Positions 8,639-21,619 are shown, counted from the first letter of the stretch. The stretch is 64,000 nucleotides of DNA from Paramacrobiotus metropolitanus (GCF_019649055.1 NW_026570287.1:310001-374000); one strand, 5' to 3'. Program-made: numbers and translations. The notes: a model not told the origin generated them from the sequence alone.

Positions 8639-9554
8639 TGCATTCCGCCATTACTTGCGTGACCATCCAGACCGACATTTCGTAAGTGTGGTTATTGATA
8701 TGATCACTAACGGGGCAGATATCGGCTATTTTGGCCCCGTCTGCTCTCGCTTTACCGCAAATGCCAAGTCTGCGCGTGAGCATGATGATGTCTTGATAAA
8801 AGCTATTGAAAAAGAGGTTTTGTTAGGCCATACAGCCGGCCCTTTTATTAAACCACCGTTTAAATATTTTTCTATAAGTTCTCTTGGTGTTCGTGAGAAA
8901 AAACCTAGCGGGCATCGGGTTATTCTTGATTTATCCCGACCAGAGGGTAACAGTGTGAACGATTATATTGACGGTGACGCATACACCGTTTCTTACTGTT
9001 CGGTTGACGATGCTGTTCGTTTGTTAACACATACGGGAGTCGGTGCGATAATGTGCAAACAAGATATCAAACATGCATTTCGTTTGATTCCCGTACGCCC
9101 GGCTGACTGGCCATTACTCGGTTATAAAGTTGCTGGTAATTATTATCATGACGTTGTTTTACCATTTGGTGGAAGATCGTCTCCGCGCCTATTTTGCATG
9201 ATTTCCGAAGCGCTACATTGGATTGTTGCTAATGTCTCGAAAAAGTTTAGTTTTCTTCATTATGTTGATGATTTCTTTTTTGTTGAATTAACTGTGGAAG
9301 CCTGCACGTTCATTGTTAATACTTTATTGCGGATTGCACAAGATCTTGGTATTCCTTTTTCTCCTGATAAAGCTGATGGCCCATCCACCCGGTTGCCATT
9401 TCTCGGCATTGTTCTCGACTCAGTTGCCCAAACTCTGTCCCTTCCAGTTGGTAAATTAGAGGAAATCATCGCGTTAATTGCTGTGTGGCAAAAGCGGTCT
9501 GTGTGTTCGAAAAATGAGCTTCAAAGTCTAATCGGTTCTTTACGCGAAAATTAA
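8562..9554 (+). pseudogene. DIRS RT-RNase H, copy C, frameshifted by deletion
   Basis: The RT domain is complete through LPFGGRSSP and LHYVDDFF. No stop exists where copy A has TAG. At about 9540, roughly 40 bases present in copy B (5204-5245) are missing; GGTTCT is joined to ACGCG, shifting the frame to a stop at 9554. Bases 9546-9672 are residual RNase H region in another frame, ending abruptly at GTTCCTGTC. The start is placed at 8562 by analogy with copy A. Confidence 0.8.
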
Positions 9555-9672
9555 TTAATCTTTTATCTTCACCTGAATCTGATCGAATCGTGGTTACTAA
9601 TGACATTATTGATGATCTTGACTGGTGGGCTGAATTTCTGCCAAAGTGGAATGGTTGTGCATCGTTCCTGTC

Positions 9673-10000
9673 GAACGTCGAAGACCAGTAAAACGCGTTC
9701 GATGCGAACTGCATCAATGAATTCTCATAAATGACGATGAACATTTGCAGCTGCAGAAGGCAGCATGAAAATCTGGACGATCCCACGAAAACAGCATCTG
9801 ACCACCCAGATGGCTCTAATAAATCTCAACCGCGACAGAACATTAATGTCAAAGGCGAGACAAAAGCATGCCGCTCGCCAGAATTAACATTCATTATCTC
9901 CGATAATCCCTTTTAATTCTGCTGCTCGCGTGTACGATAACCAAACGATAACGGGGTTTGCCGGGTATTTTAATGGTAAAAAAATGATATATGCAATGAG
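9673..10000 (+). repeat. R1 repeat, third copy
   Basis: Begins with the fragment GAAGACCAGTAAA, which resembles the end of DIRS leader ORF 1, then the R1 end motif at 9690 and the full R1 body, ending TGCCGGGTATTTTAATGG at about 9975. It joins the truncated copy C to further repeats. Confidence 0.7.
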
Positions 10001-10400
10001 ATTAATCTTCGACGTGAACTACATCAAATGAAAATCGCGTTCGACGTGAACTACATCAAAAATCTTTGCAAATGAACACTGAGATGTAAAGCTGCTAAAG
10101 GCAGTATGAAACCAGAGCAATCAAAAGGAATACCATCTGACCACCCAGATGGCCAGCAATAAATCTTAACCGCGACAGCACATTAATGTTAAAGGCGAGA
10201 CAAAATCATGCCGCTCGCCAGAATTAACATTCATTATCTCCGATAATTCCTTTTAATTCTGTTGCTCGCGTGTGCTGTAACCGATCGACGACGGGGTTTG
10301 CCGGGTATTTTAATGCGAAAACAATGATATACACAATGAATACAATGAATCAACAACGAAAAACACAATGATCTAACAACAAGCACCAACGCCCCAAACA
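10001..10400 (+). repeat. R1b repeat (diverged subfamily)
   Basis: Starts with two copies of the end motif in a CGACGTGAACTACATCAA variant (about 10,007 and 10,040). The body is ~75-80% like R1 by eye and keeps the nested inverted repeats and the TGCCGGGTATTTTAATG end, followed by the ACAATGA-rich leader. The same subfamily occurs at 22,530-22,760. Confidence 0.65.
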
Positions 10401-10479
10401 AACCCCCAAACAGGAACATAAGAATATCCAATCAATGACCAACGTGGCTGCTGCAGCACTGATACGGAAACTGTAGAAA

Positions 10480-11100
10480 GGAAGACAATGCCGGTAACAG
10501 ACGACGCAAACTGCGCTCAAAATAATTCCGAAATCACGGTGACCGATTATAAAGCAGAGAAATGTGCATCAGCGCCAAAGGTCGATTGACACACAATAGT
10601 AGGAATATAGGATAAATAAGTACAGAAACTGTACAAGTGACGAATCAGCAGGATTAAAATATACTGTGCAACCATAAGAGAACTGGTCCGTTTTGGAAAG
10701 TAGGATTATACGGGAAACCGTAAAATGATCACAAAACCGTAAAATGACGAAACTTATCGTCATGACTTATCAATGAGCGATAACGCAAATTCAGACACAA
10801 TGAATTCAGATACGCTGTGTGACAATGAAGGAACCTTAATGCGGGTTTCAGTAAAACACAGATGGTATCCAGGGATACAGGCCAACAAAGAATGCAACGG
10901 GAACCAATCGCTGAATTCCTGTAAGTGCAACATGGGAATATTTGATGCCATACCGGTATTAACGGACGATAAATTAAACAATTCAGCTTCATTAATGAAC
11001 CACGGAACGCAACGTGGAAAATGTAGGAACTGCAGAAAGCGGCTCAGTGCCTCGGACACAGAAATGTGATGCTGGATTACATGTCTGAAGGTAAAATTCG
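10480..11100 (-). pseudogene. Decayed DIRS tyrosine recombinase (older family)
   Basis: Read on the minus strand, fragments in several frames align with the recombinase of copy B: QHHISVSEALSRFLQFL near 11,080, a middle piece, KTDQFSYGCTVYFNP near 10,680, and a piece like YFESSLRRLLP near 10,520. Stops and frameshifts are frequent. It is clearly more diverged than copies A-D and represents an older related element. Confidence 0.65.
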
Positions 11101-11261
11101 AAGAACTAAATGGGAATAACGTTGGCGTGCGAGATCCGGTTTGGTGGTCGGCATATCCACTGCTTTCCATCTCGTCCCATTGCGAAACAGTTAATCCGAA
11201 GCGTTAGATACAGTAGGATCAAAAAGAAATTTGAAAACACCACAACGAATCGGATACGGTT

Positions 11262-13618
11262 AAGTCTCTGGGATGATAACGTAAAACGATTAAAAGTCAT
11301 GTTTGATGTGAAAATCCCACGGCAGCAATACAACATAAAATTAGCTGAGCAAAAATGCAAAGTAGTCAGAACGCAAACAACTGAAATCAAAATTTTACGC
11401 ATCCGGCAAGTTGCCGGGCTGAAAGAACAGAGCAGCCGCTAACACGCTGGCAGTCGCAAGTGAAAAGTGCAATTATAATATATACTATAATATAATATAT
11501 ACTGTAATAGTTCGACGTTCAACGTGAATAGCCAATAGGCTCAATACAGGATGATGGACTGTATAAGTAGATTAATGGAACGCAAATAATATCTCCCAAA
11601 CAATACGAAAACGCACTTGATATCCAACAAATGTCCAGATCGATCAGCAGGATTAAAGAACAAAGCTGTTTAATGACGAGAGAACTGGTCAAATTTAGAA
11701 TTATGAATCACTGTATAAAACGATTAGGAGAACTTTATGATTGTCATCAGGCGGCAAGTTACGTAACTGAGCAGTATGGTCATCACTGAGGAATGAAGGG
11801 AACTGAGATGCAAGCAGAAGGCAATGCACATTGTACACCCGAATAAGAAGCCATCAAAGGAACCGAAACGACAACGAAGGAATCGTGATGCGGGTTTCCA
11901 CTAAACACATGTGACCAACGGATATAAGCACTAAACGATTATGGGGCATCAAGCGGAACCAAACGATAAAATCATTGAAACACAATGAGACACAAAGAAA
12001 TAAAATTAAACAGATAAGAACTACAGTGCCGCCGAATATGCCGGCGAAACGTTTTCTGCGTAGACACGGAAATGTGATACTGGTTAACGCATTTCACGGT
12101 AAAATCTGGAAATACTAACCAAAGGCCACAAAAAATAATGGCAATAAGTATCCAACGATAAATACAAGGCATATATATTACGGAACACACCGTTAAGGGC
12201 ACCAGTGAAATTAATTCAAGAGAGACGTAAAGTAAAGAAAAGAATAATATTGAATATGAACAGAGATATAATAAATAACAGGAAAACGAAAACAAGGATA
12301 ATAAAATACGATTATAGCAACAGCGAAAATGAGGATACAATAAATAACAGCAGTAACAATAAATGGCAATGAATAACACGTATAAGACTGCAAGAGTAGC
12401 CAAAGTGTGAACAAATGAATCCAGCAATATTCCAGACTGAAAGAACAGGGCAATCGCCCATGCGGTGGTAGTCACAAATTTACTCCGATTTCGAATTATA
12501 GAGACACCGTTTACTGAAACTTCAATGAAGAGAACTTAAATAGGACGCTCTAAAGTGACAACAAGAGCAGGGATGTAAGGATAACAGAAATAAGGATGTA
12601 CAAACAATAAGAACGGGGATGCAACAAACAATAGGAATAGAAATAACAGGGATAAAGAATAAGAATCACAATAATTATCACACGGAAAACAAATATCAGG
12701 GATGACAAATAGAGAAATAAATAACAGGGTAACGAAGGTAAAATAATTCGGATAACAATAACAGGACGAATAAAAATTATAACAACAAACAATAGTAAAA
12801 CGGGAAGATAAAACAGCAATTATAACAATAACGATCATGGCCACAGCAGGAGCAATGGTACATAATAATAACAATAGTGTTTTAAATAAAAATAATAAGG
12901 GTAAAATAATAATAACTTTAATATTACCAATAACAACAAATAATGATAAAATAATAATAATAATAATACATAAATAATATATAGAAAATAAGGTAAAATT
13001 TTGTACACAAATATCAAATATGTATAAGATATAGTATGCATACAATACGATAGAATGCAATGCAGTAATAAAATGTAATAATACATCATAATGTAGTACA
13101 GTTTATTAATACAATATAATAATACGATAAAATAACACAATACAATGATATATCATAATACATGTACCAATAATACTGTATTATATATTATAGTACACAA
13201 AACAATATTTAAACGCACAATAGGTACACAATATAGACAATAATAAATATGATAATGAAGTCTATAAACAACAAAACATACAGTAATATAAAATATATTA
13301 ATAATTAAAACATAATATATCATAAAATTTATCAATAATTTGTTTGACACAACCTTTTAACACAATATACAAAAAGGTGTAGAAATGTGTAAAACCATAC
13401 ACGGTATGTAATAATAGTATGATAGATCTACACATATTAATATCAATCCCTTGAAGGTTGTGATATAACGATACAAGCAATACAATAATAATATGACAAT
13501 GATATTGATAATATATATAATAACAATATATATAATAACAATATAAATGATGATATATATAATAATAATATTTATAATCATAATAACCAATAATAAAATT
13601 TATGTTGTAATACATATC
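11262..13618 (-). repeat. Tandem unit U1 (partial, 2.36 kb)
   Basis: First of three tandem units of an A+T-rich sequence, lacking its first ~600 bases. It carries, on the minus strand, a relic of leader ORF 2 (near 11,300-11,400, IFTSNMTFNRF like the DIRS NLIFNRF), a decayed recombinase (about 11,660-12,085; YHISVSTQKTF, CTMCIAFC), and a ~1.5-kb low-complexity part (12,180-13,618) in which the plus strand is strikingly A-rich with words such as ATAACA and GGATAA. The long Tyr/Ile/Leu-rich minus ORFs there are compositional artefacts. Confidence 0.85.
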
Positions 13619-16585
13619 ACAAATATGTAAGCCTACAACATGTATACAATATAAAAATAATTTGATATATAATACTAATATCTATGTACAAATATAAAAT
13701 CTATGTAATAGATCAGGAGCACACAAGCTCGTATTATATAGGAATGACCTAATGGTATAACAAATGTTGACGTGCGAGATGGCCGCCCACGTTCTAGAAT
13801 GGTAGCCAGCATGCAAGCAAATGAAATTAGGCGTTTTGTGCACCCGGCAATATGCCGGGCTGAAAGAACAGGGCAACCGCCCATATGGTGACAGCCACAA
13901 ATAAAAAGCAAATATATTATGCAAATGGAAATTATTACTAATTCTCGATAAAGAAAATGTAAATAGGGACCTCCAAAAATTGATCGTACGAAACACATGC
14001 GGCTGTATACAAATCATGAGAGACACGACGTAATAATTGTCGACAAGATATGCCGCGGACGAGATTACGCCATAACATAATACAGGAGCATATGGCAAGA
14101 GCAAATACACTAAAGCACAGCAACATGGAATTTCTTCCAGAATTTTAAACAAATCAGCCACTTGGTGAAATCAAGAACTTATCTGTCTGTAACTATCTAT
14201 ACGTGAGTACAAAATCGCGTGAGTACAAAGTCTCTGGGAAGATAACGTAAAACGATTAAAAGTCATGTTTGATGTGAAAATCCCACGGCAGCAATACAAC
14301 ATAAAATTAGCTGAGCAAAAATGCAAAGTAGTCAGAACGCAAACAACTGAAATCAAAATTTTACGCATTCGGCAAGTTGCCGGGCTGAAAGAACAGAGCA
14401 GCCGCTAACACGCTGGCAGTCGCTAGTGAAAAGTGCAATTATAATATATACTATAATATAATATATACTGTAATAGTTCGACGTTCAACGTGAATAGCCA
14501 ATAGGCTCAATACAGGATGATGGACTGTATAAGTAGAATAATGGAACGCAAATAATATCTCCCAAACAATACGAAAACGCACTTGATATCCAACAAATGT
14601 CCAGATCGATCAGCAGGATTAAAGAACAAAGCTGTTTAATGACGAGAGAACTGGTCAAATTTAGAATTATGAATCACTGTATAAAACGATTAGGAGAACT
14701 TTATGATTGTCATCAGGCGGCAAGTTACGTAACTGAGCAGTATGGTCATCACTGAGGAATGAAGGGAACTGAGATGCAAGCAGAAGGCAATGCACATTGT
14801 ACACCCGAATAAGAAGCCATCAAAGGAACCGAAACGACAACGAAGGAATCGTGATGCGGGTTTCCACTAAACACATGTGACCAACGGATATAAGCACTAA
14901 ACGATTATGGGGCATCAAGCGGAACCAAACGATAAAATCATTGAAACACAATGAGACACAAAGAAATAAAATTAAACAGATAAGAACTACAGTGCCGCCG
15001 AATATGCCGGCGAAACGTTTTCTGCGTAGACACGGAAATGTGATACTGGTTAACGCATTTCACGGTAAAATCTGGAAATACTAACCAAAGGCCACAAAAA
15101 AATAATGGCAATAAGTATCCAACGATAAATACAAGGCATATATATTACGGAACACACCGTTAAGGGCACCAGTGAAATTAATTCAAGAGAGACGTAAAGT
15201 AAAGAAAAAGAATAATATTGAATATGAACAGAGATATAATAAATAACAGGAAAACGAAAACAAGGATAATAAAATACGATTATAGCAACAGCGAAAATGA
15301 GGATACAATAAATAACAGCAGTAACAATAAATGGCAATGAATAACACGTATAAGACTGCAAGAGTAGCCAAAGTGTGAACAAATGAATCCAGCAATATTC
15401 CAGACTGAAAGAACAGGGCAATCGCCCATGCGGTGGTAGTCACAAATTTACTCCGATTTCGAATTATAGAGACACCGTTTACTGAAACTTCAATGAAGAG
15501 AACTTAAATAGGACGCTCTAAAGTGACAACAAGAGCAGGGATGTAAGGATAACAGAAATAAGGATGTACAAACAATAAGAACGGGGATGCAACAAACAAT
15601 AGGAATAGAAATAACAGGGATAAAGAATAAGAATCACAATAATTATCACACGGAAAACAAATATCAGGGATGACAAATAGAGAAATAAATAACAGGGTAA
15701 CGAAGGTAAAATAATTCGGATAACAATAACAGGACGAATAAAAATTATAACAACAAACAATAGTAAAACGGGAAGATAAAACAGCAATTATAACAATAAC
15801 GATCATGGCCACAGCAGGAGCAATGGTACATAATAATAACAATAGTGTTTTAAATAAAAATAATAAGGGTAAAATAATAATAACTTTAATATTACCAATA
15901 ACAACAAATAATGATAAAATAATAATAATAATAATACATAAATAATATATAGAAAAATAAGGTAAAATTTTGTACACAAATATCAAATATGTATAAGATA
16001 TAGTATGCATACAATACGATAGAATGCAATGCAGTAATAAAATGTAATAATACATCATAATGTAGTACAGTTTATTAATACAATATAATAATACGATAAA
16101 ATAACACAATACAATGATATATCATAATACATGTACCAATAATACTGTATTATATATTATAGTACACAAAACAATATTTAAACGCACAATAGGTACACAA
16201 TATAGACAATAATAAATATGATAATGAAGTCTATAAACAACAAAACATACAGTAATATAAAATATATTAATAATTAAAACATAATATATCATAAAATTTA
16301 TCAATAATTTGTTTGACACAACCTTTTAACACAATATACAAAAAGGTGTAGAAATGTGTAAAACCATACACGGTATGTAATAATAGTATGATAGATCTAC
16401 ACATATTAATATCAATCCCTTGAAGGTTGTGATATAACGATACAAGCAATACAATAATAATATGACAATGATATTGATAATATATATAATAACAATATAT
16501 ATAATAACAATATAAATGATGATATATAATAATAATATTTATAATCATAATAACCAATAATAAAATTTATGTTGTAATACATATC
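13619..16585 (-). repeat. Tandem unit U2 (complete, ~2.97 kb)
   Basis: Complete unit, from CAAATATGTAAGCC to the same word at 16,586. In order it holds a leader-1-like relic (14126-13938, minus), leader-2 relic (~14,230-14,370), recombinase relic (~14,630-15,050) and the A-rich tract. It differs from U1 and U3 mainly by single-base homopolymer and dinucleotide changes. Confidence 0.9.
13938..14126 (-). pseudogene. Leader-ORF-1-like relic in unit U2
   Basis: A 62-codon open frame whose last 47 residues align with DIRS leader ORF 1: IMLWRNLVRG, HDLYTAACVSYDQFLE, IYIFFIEN. The identical frame is at 3948-3760 and 17089-16901. The similarity at protein level with considerable DNA divergence shows that unit U derives from a relative of the DIRS family. 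Whether it is still translated is unknown. Confidence 0.5.
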
Positions 16586-19243
16586 ACAAATATGTAAGCC
16601 TACAACATGTATACAATATAAAAATAATTTGATATATAATACTAATATCTATGTACAAATATAAAATCTATGTAATAGATCAGGAGCACACAAGCTCGTA
16701 TTATATAGGAATGACCTAATGGTATAACAAATGTTGACGCGAGATGGCCGCCCACGTTCTAGAATGGTAGCCAGCATGCAAGCAAATGAAATTAGGCGTT
16801 TGTGCACCCGGCAATATGCCGGGCTGAAAGAACAGGGCAACCGCCCATATGGTGACAGCCACAAATAAAAGCAAATATATTATGCAAATGGAAATTATTA
16901 CTAATTCTCGATAAAGAAAATGTAAATAGGGACCTCCAAAAATTGATCGTACGAAACACATGCGGCTGTATACAAATCATGAGAGACACGACGTAATAAT
17001 TGTCGACAAGATATGCCGCGGACGAGATTACGCCATAACATAATACAGGAGCATATGGCAAGAGCAAATACACTAAAGCACAGCAACATGGAATTTCTTC
17101 CAGAATTTTAAACAAATCAGCCACTTGGTGAAATCAAGAACTTATCTGTCTGTAACTATCTATACGTGAGTACAAAATCGCGTGAGTACAAAGTCTCTGG
17201 GAAGATAACGTAAAACGATTAAAAGTCATGTTTGATGTGAAAATCCCACGGCAGCAATACAACATAAAATTAGCTGAGCAAAAAATGCAAAGTAGTCAGA
17301 ACGCAAACAACTGAAATCAAATTTACGCATCCGGCAAGTTGCCGGGCTGAAAGAACAGAGCAGCCGCTAACACGCTGGCAGTCGCAAGTGAAAAGTGCAA
17401 TTATAATATATACTATAATATAATATATACTGTAATAGTTCGACGTTCAACGTGAATAGCCAATAGGCTCAATACAGGATGATGGACTGTATAAGTAGAA
17501 TAATGGAACGCAAATAATATCTCCCAAACAATACGAAAACGCACTTGATATCCAACAAATGTCCAGATCGATCAGCAGGATTAAAGAACAAAGCTGTTTA
17601 ATGACGAGAGAACTGGTCAAATTTAGAATTATGAATCACTGTATAAAACGATTAGGAGAACTTTATGATTGTCATCAGGCGGCAAGTTACGTAACTGAGC
17701 AGTATGGTCATCACTGAGGAATGAAGGGAACTGAGATGCAAGCAGAAGGCAATGCACATTGTACACCCGAATAAGAAGCCATCAAAGGGAACCGAAACGA
17801 CAACGAAGGAATCGTGATGCGGGTTTCCACTAAACACATGTGACCAACGGATATAAGCACTAAACGATTATGGGGCATCAAGCGGAACCAAACGATAAAA
17901 TCATTGAAACACAATGAGACACAAAGAAATAAAATTAAACAGATAAGAACTACAGTGCCGCCGAATATGCCGGCGAAACGTTTTCTGCGTAGACACGGAA
18001 ATGTGATACTGGTTAACGCATTTCACGGTAAAATCTGGAAATACTAACCAAAGGCCACAAAAAAATAATGGCAATAAGTATCCAACGATAAATACAAGGC
18101 ATATATATTACGGAACACACCGTTAAGGGCACCAGTGAAATTAATTCAAGAGAGACGTAAAGTAAAGAAAAAAAGAATAATATTGAATATGAACAGAGAT
18201 ATAATAAATAACAGGAAAACGAAAACAAGGATAATAAAATACGATTATAGCAACAGCGAAAATGAGGATACAATAAATAACAGCAGTAACAATAAATGGC
18301 AATGAATAACACGTATAAGACTGCAAGAGTAGCCAAAGTGTGAACAAATGAATCCAGCAATATTCAGACTGAAAGAACAGGGCAATCGCCCATGCGGTGG
18401 TAGTCACAAATTTACTCCGATTTCGAATTATAGAGACACCGTTTACTGAAACTTCAATGAAGAGAACTTAAATAGGACGCTCTAAAGTGACAACAAGAGC
18501 AGGGATGTAAGGATAACAGAAATAAGGATGTACAAACAATAAGAACGGGGATGCAACAAACAATAGGAATAGAAATAACAGGGATAAAGAATAAGAATCA
18601 CAATAATTATCACACGGAAAACAAATATCAGGGATGACAAATAGAGAAATAAATAACAGGGTAACGAAGGTAAAATAATTCGGATAACAATAACAGGACG
18701 AATAAAAATTATAACAACAAACAATAGTAAAACGGGAAGATAAAACAGCAATTATAACAATAACGATCATGGCCACAGCAGGAGCAATGGTACATAATAA
18801 TAACAATAGTGTTTTAAATAAAAATAATAAGGGTAAAATAATAATAACTTTAATATTACCAATAACAACAAATAATGATAAATAATAATAATAATAATAC
18901 ATAAATAATATATAGAAAAATAAGGTAAAATTTTGTACACAAATATCAAATATGTATAAGATATAGTATGCATACAATACGATAGAATGCAATGCAGTAA
19001 TAAAATGTAATAATACATCATAATGTAGTACAGTTTATTAATACAATATAATAATACGATAAAATAACACAATACAATGATATATCATAATACATGTACC
19101 AATAATACTGTATTATATATTATAGTACACAAAACAATATTTAAACGCACAATAGGTACACAATATAGACAATAATAAATATGATAATGAAGTCTATAAA
19201 CAACAAAACATACAGTAATATAAAATATATTAATAATTAAAAC
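16586..19243 (-). repeat. Tandem unit U3 (3' truncated)
   Basis: Same organisation as U2, with leader relic at 17089-16901. A few single-base losses relative to U2 (for example near 16,738, 16,800 and 16,868) break frames. It stops at TTAATAATTAAAACAC, where a Gag fragment begins; the last ~300 bases of the unit are missing. Confidence 0.9.
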
Positions 19244-19371
19244 ACGCGGGCCCAGATGGCCCCGCGTGGCTACCACTCGCACGCATGCTGGGATAAACTG
19301 TCATAAAACACTCCCGATAAATCTCGTGATCGGTCTTGGACCAAATTGCGGCATTATTCGGGTGCATACGA
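19244..19371 (-). pseudogene. DIRS Gag fragment
   Basis: The reverse complement of roughly 8225-8310 of copy C (MRASGSHAGPSGR region). It abuts unit U3 on one side and a short A+T-rich linker on the other. Confidence 0.75.
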
Positions 19372-19453
19372 GCATCAGTGCTTGTTGCCGAAAGTGATAA
19401 CTGTCAGACCCGCCGATAACGTCATATATATAATGAATGTTTGATATATATGA

Positions 19454-19483
19454 CAATGATATATGTCATTGCATATATCATTG
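19454..19483. repeat. 12-bp perfect hairpin in linker
   Basis: CAATGATATATG at 19454-19465 and CATATATCATTG at 19472-19483 are perfect reverse complements around a 6-base loop. It lies between the Gag fragment and an inverted R1 repeat; the right arm is part of the R1 leader, so the hairpin was made by joining two R1 leader ends. Confidence 0.7.
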
Positions 19484-19915
19484 TTTTACCATTAAAATAC
19501 CCGGCAAACCCCGTTATCGTTTGGTTATCGTACACGCGAGCAGCAGAATTAAAAGGGATTATCGGAGATAATGAATGTTAATTCTGGCGAGCGGCATGCT
19601 TTTGTCTCGCCTTTGACATTAATGTTCTGTCGCGGTTGAGATTTATTAGAGCCATCTGGGTGGTCAGATGCTGTTTTCGTGGGATCGTCCAGATTTTCAT
19701 GCTGCCTTCTGCAGCTGCAAATGTTCATCGTCATTTATGAGAATTCATTGATGCAGTTCGCATCGAACGCGTTTTCCCCACCCACCCTTCCCTCTTTTCA
19801 GAGAGGAATATTGGGGGCGTTTGTTGTTTGTTTATTGTGTTTTCCTTGTTTTCATTGTGTTTTCCTTGTTGACTCATTGCATATATCATTGTTTTACCAT
19901 TAAAATACCCGGTAT
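19484..19915 (-). repeat. R1 repeat, inverted orientation
   Basis: Reverse complement of the 9690-9980 repeat (end motif at 19748-19775), followed by leader sequence with ATTGTGTTTTCC words and a final CCATTAAAATACCCGG. It is oriented opposite to the R1 copies on the left of the cluster. Confidence 0.75.
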
Positions 19916-19921
19916 TTAACG

Positions 19922-20383
19922 AATTGAATGGTATGTGCAGCGCTGAGTGAAACTGCAAACTCAGACACTCTCAAAAAACCGAAAAATGCAAAACACATTG
20001 CACACCAAAGAAGGGATTGATCATACAAAGACATCGCTGAACCGATTATTCTGGACTTTAATAGACGCATAATATCAAGCGACACTGGCCGGCGATTATC
20101 AGGCATAACAGGAGCCAAACGCTGGAATCCTTTAATTGCGTGTTGTACTTTCAAGGACAACACAGGATCAGTAGTGCCGGACTCAAGGGCATAATTGGAA
20201 ATGCCGGCAAGATAGGTGCGCACAGAAGAAAATTTATGTCCGGCATGATATAAATGGGCAATGAAATTCAAAACATTGATTTCAGAAAACAATGACGGAC
20301 TGCAATAGGAAACTGACAGGAATCGCAAAAACCGATGTAAGGCGGTCAAATATGTTTTCCGCGTGGAAGCGGAAATATGATGC
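19922..20383 (-). pseudogene. DIRS tyrosine recombinase, 3' truncated (copy D)
   Basis: Starts MHHISASTRKTYLTAL and is open through the Arg I box FFGFLRVSEF to AHTIQF, where R1 sequence takes over. The catalytic Lys, HxxR and Tyr parts are missing. Upstream codons come from junction filler rather than from RT. Confidence 0.8.
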
Positions 20384-20425
20384 ATTCCGGAATGCATCGA
20401 ACTGTCATCGACGGAATGCATCAGG
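20384..20425. repeat. Scrambled junction filler
   Basis: The join between Gag/RT start and recombinase contains shuffled copies of GGAATGCATC and GCATCGAACTGTCATCGACGG. The first word derives from the native sequence GATGCATTCC at the end of Gag. The same words recur at 22,765-22,880. This looks like templated insertion during break repair. Confidence 0.6.
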
Positions 20426-21605
20426 CTTGAGAGGTGTCGCAGCGGTTTGTGGCGGCTTCGCCGACATTAGCGCGTCGTTTACAGGTGCGCAAACCATGGG
20501 AACCGGCGTCACAAGCTGAGCAGCGGTGCAGTTTCCCGTACTGGCATGGAGGGAGCAGTATCCCCGCTGCCATTCTGCAGAGACGGTCATCCGTCTCGTT
20601 GCGCCCGCGAAAAGCTGAGAGTCCGAAGAACGATTAGGAGGTTCTTTACGGTGATTAGGGCAGTTTCGAATCCAATGGCCAGGAATGTTACACTTGTAAC
20701 AACAATATGACGAAGGTGGTACACCTGGCTGACCCGAACGCCCAAATGGCGCCGCATGGCTGCCACTCGCACGCATGCTGGGATGAACTGTCATAAAACA
20801 CTCACGATAAATCTCGTGATCGGTCTTTGACCAAATTGCCGCATTATTCGGGTGCATACGAGCAAACATTCGGAAGCGTTGGTCATAACTAAACCACTGA
20901 GCTGGTTCGTAGGAGTGTGCAAAACTTGCCATAATGTCGAGGTACTTCAGCATTGGCAGGACGAATTCAGGCTTGTTGTATGTGCGATATGACATAAAAT
21001 ATGGAACGATCGCGCCCACATTGTAATGGTCATCGCTGTAGCTCGTTGGCCGGCCGCTGATACAACCGATAAAGGTTGTCCAGATTCGTCACGACGCACT
21101 TTGGGCAGATTAATCTCAGTTGCAAACGACAACGGGAATAATTCAGTAAAATCAATGAATGCAGAATGGTCGAACAGAACTCTAGTCAATTTATCAGAAA
21201 CTATCGGTAATTCACTAATGTCGTCCGAACACTGAACATACGATTCATGCTTTGTTCCAAGCCGATTTAAAGCGCTAGGCATGACAGCTTGACGGTTTTT
21301 GTTGGAAGGCACATATACCACGCTACCGTTACCTATTCGTTCAGGAGATGGTGAAAACGAACATCACGCAACGGCGAAGGTGGCGACATCGGAGAAGCCC
21401 CGGTGAGCTGACTGATTTCTGCAGACAGTTGCCTCTTACGCGCAAGTAGATTTGACAGGCGGTCTGGTTTCGCCCGAGTCGTAGTGGTGACCTTAAGTGC
21501 GGGCGCGCGAGGCGGTCGACCACGTCTCGGTGCGGGCTTGGTGGTCCTTCCGGAGTTTTTTCCAACTGTAGCTGGCGCAGCGGCTGTTCTCCGTGGCCGT
21601 CCCAT
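20411..21605 (-). pseudogene. DIRS Gag, frameshifted (copy D)
   Basis: Homologous over the whole length to the 396-aa Gag of copy A, including AT-hook start and the CCHC knuckle CYKCNIPGHWIRNC. At least three small deletions shift the frame: near 21,345 (after LRDVRF), near 21,005 (before FMSYRTYNKPEF) and near 20,560-20,620 in the zinc cluster. It cannot make full-length Gag. Base differences from copy A are few outside the indels. Confidence 0.8.
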
Positions 21606-21619
21606 CGTTATACACAGAT

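Larger units (their letters stand above)
6741..9672 (+). mobile_element. DIRS-type retrotransposon, copy C (3' truncated)
   Basis: The copy contains the outer terminal block (TTCCATCTCTTCC at about 6739), a diverged inverted repeat (6780-6833), both leader ORFs, intact Gag, RT-RNase H broken near 9540, and a remnant ending in the RNase H region at about 9672, where R1-related sequence begins. The recombinase and right terminal repeat are missing. Differences from copy A are dispersed over the whole length, so copies A and C are distinct insertions, not a recent duplication. Confidence 0.85.

Noticed and set aside
12660-12740. Similarity to a homing-endonuclease site (ATAACAGGGTAA)
   Set aside because: Only about 12 bases match and the region is full of ATAACAGG words; expected by chance.
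12211-13615. Long minus-strand Tyr/Ile/Leu-rich frames resembling membrane proteins
   Set aside because: They are produced by an A-rich plus strand lacking T-rich stop complements; all frames are similarly open and no motif is present.
15504-16109. 201-codon hydrophobic frame in unit U2
   Set aside because: Exact counterpart is broken by single-base indels in U1 and U3; compositional artefact of the tandem repeat.
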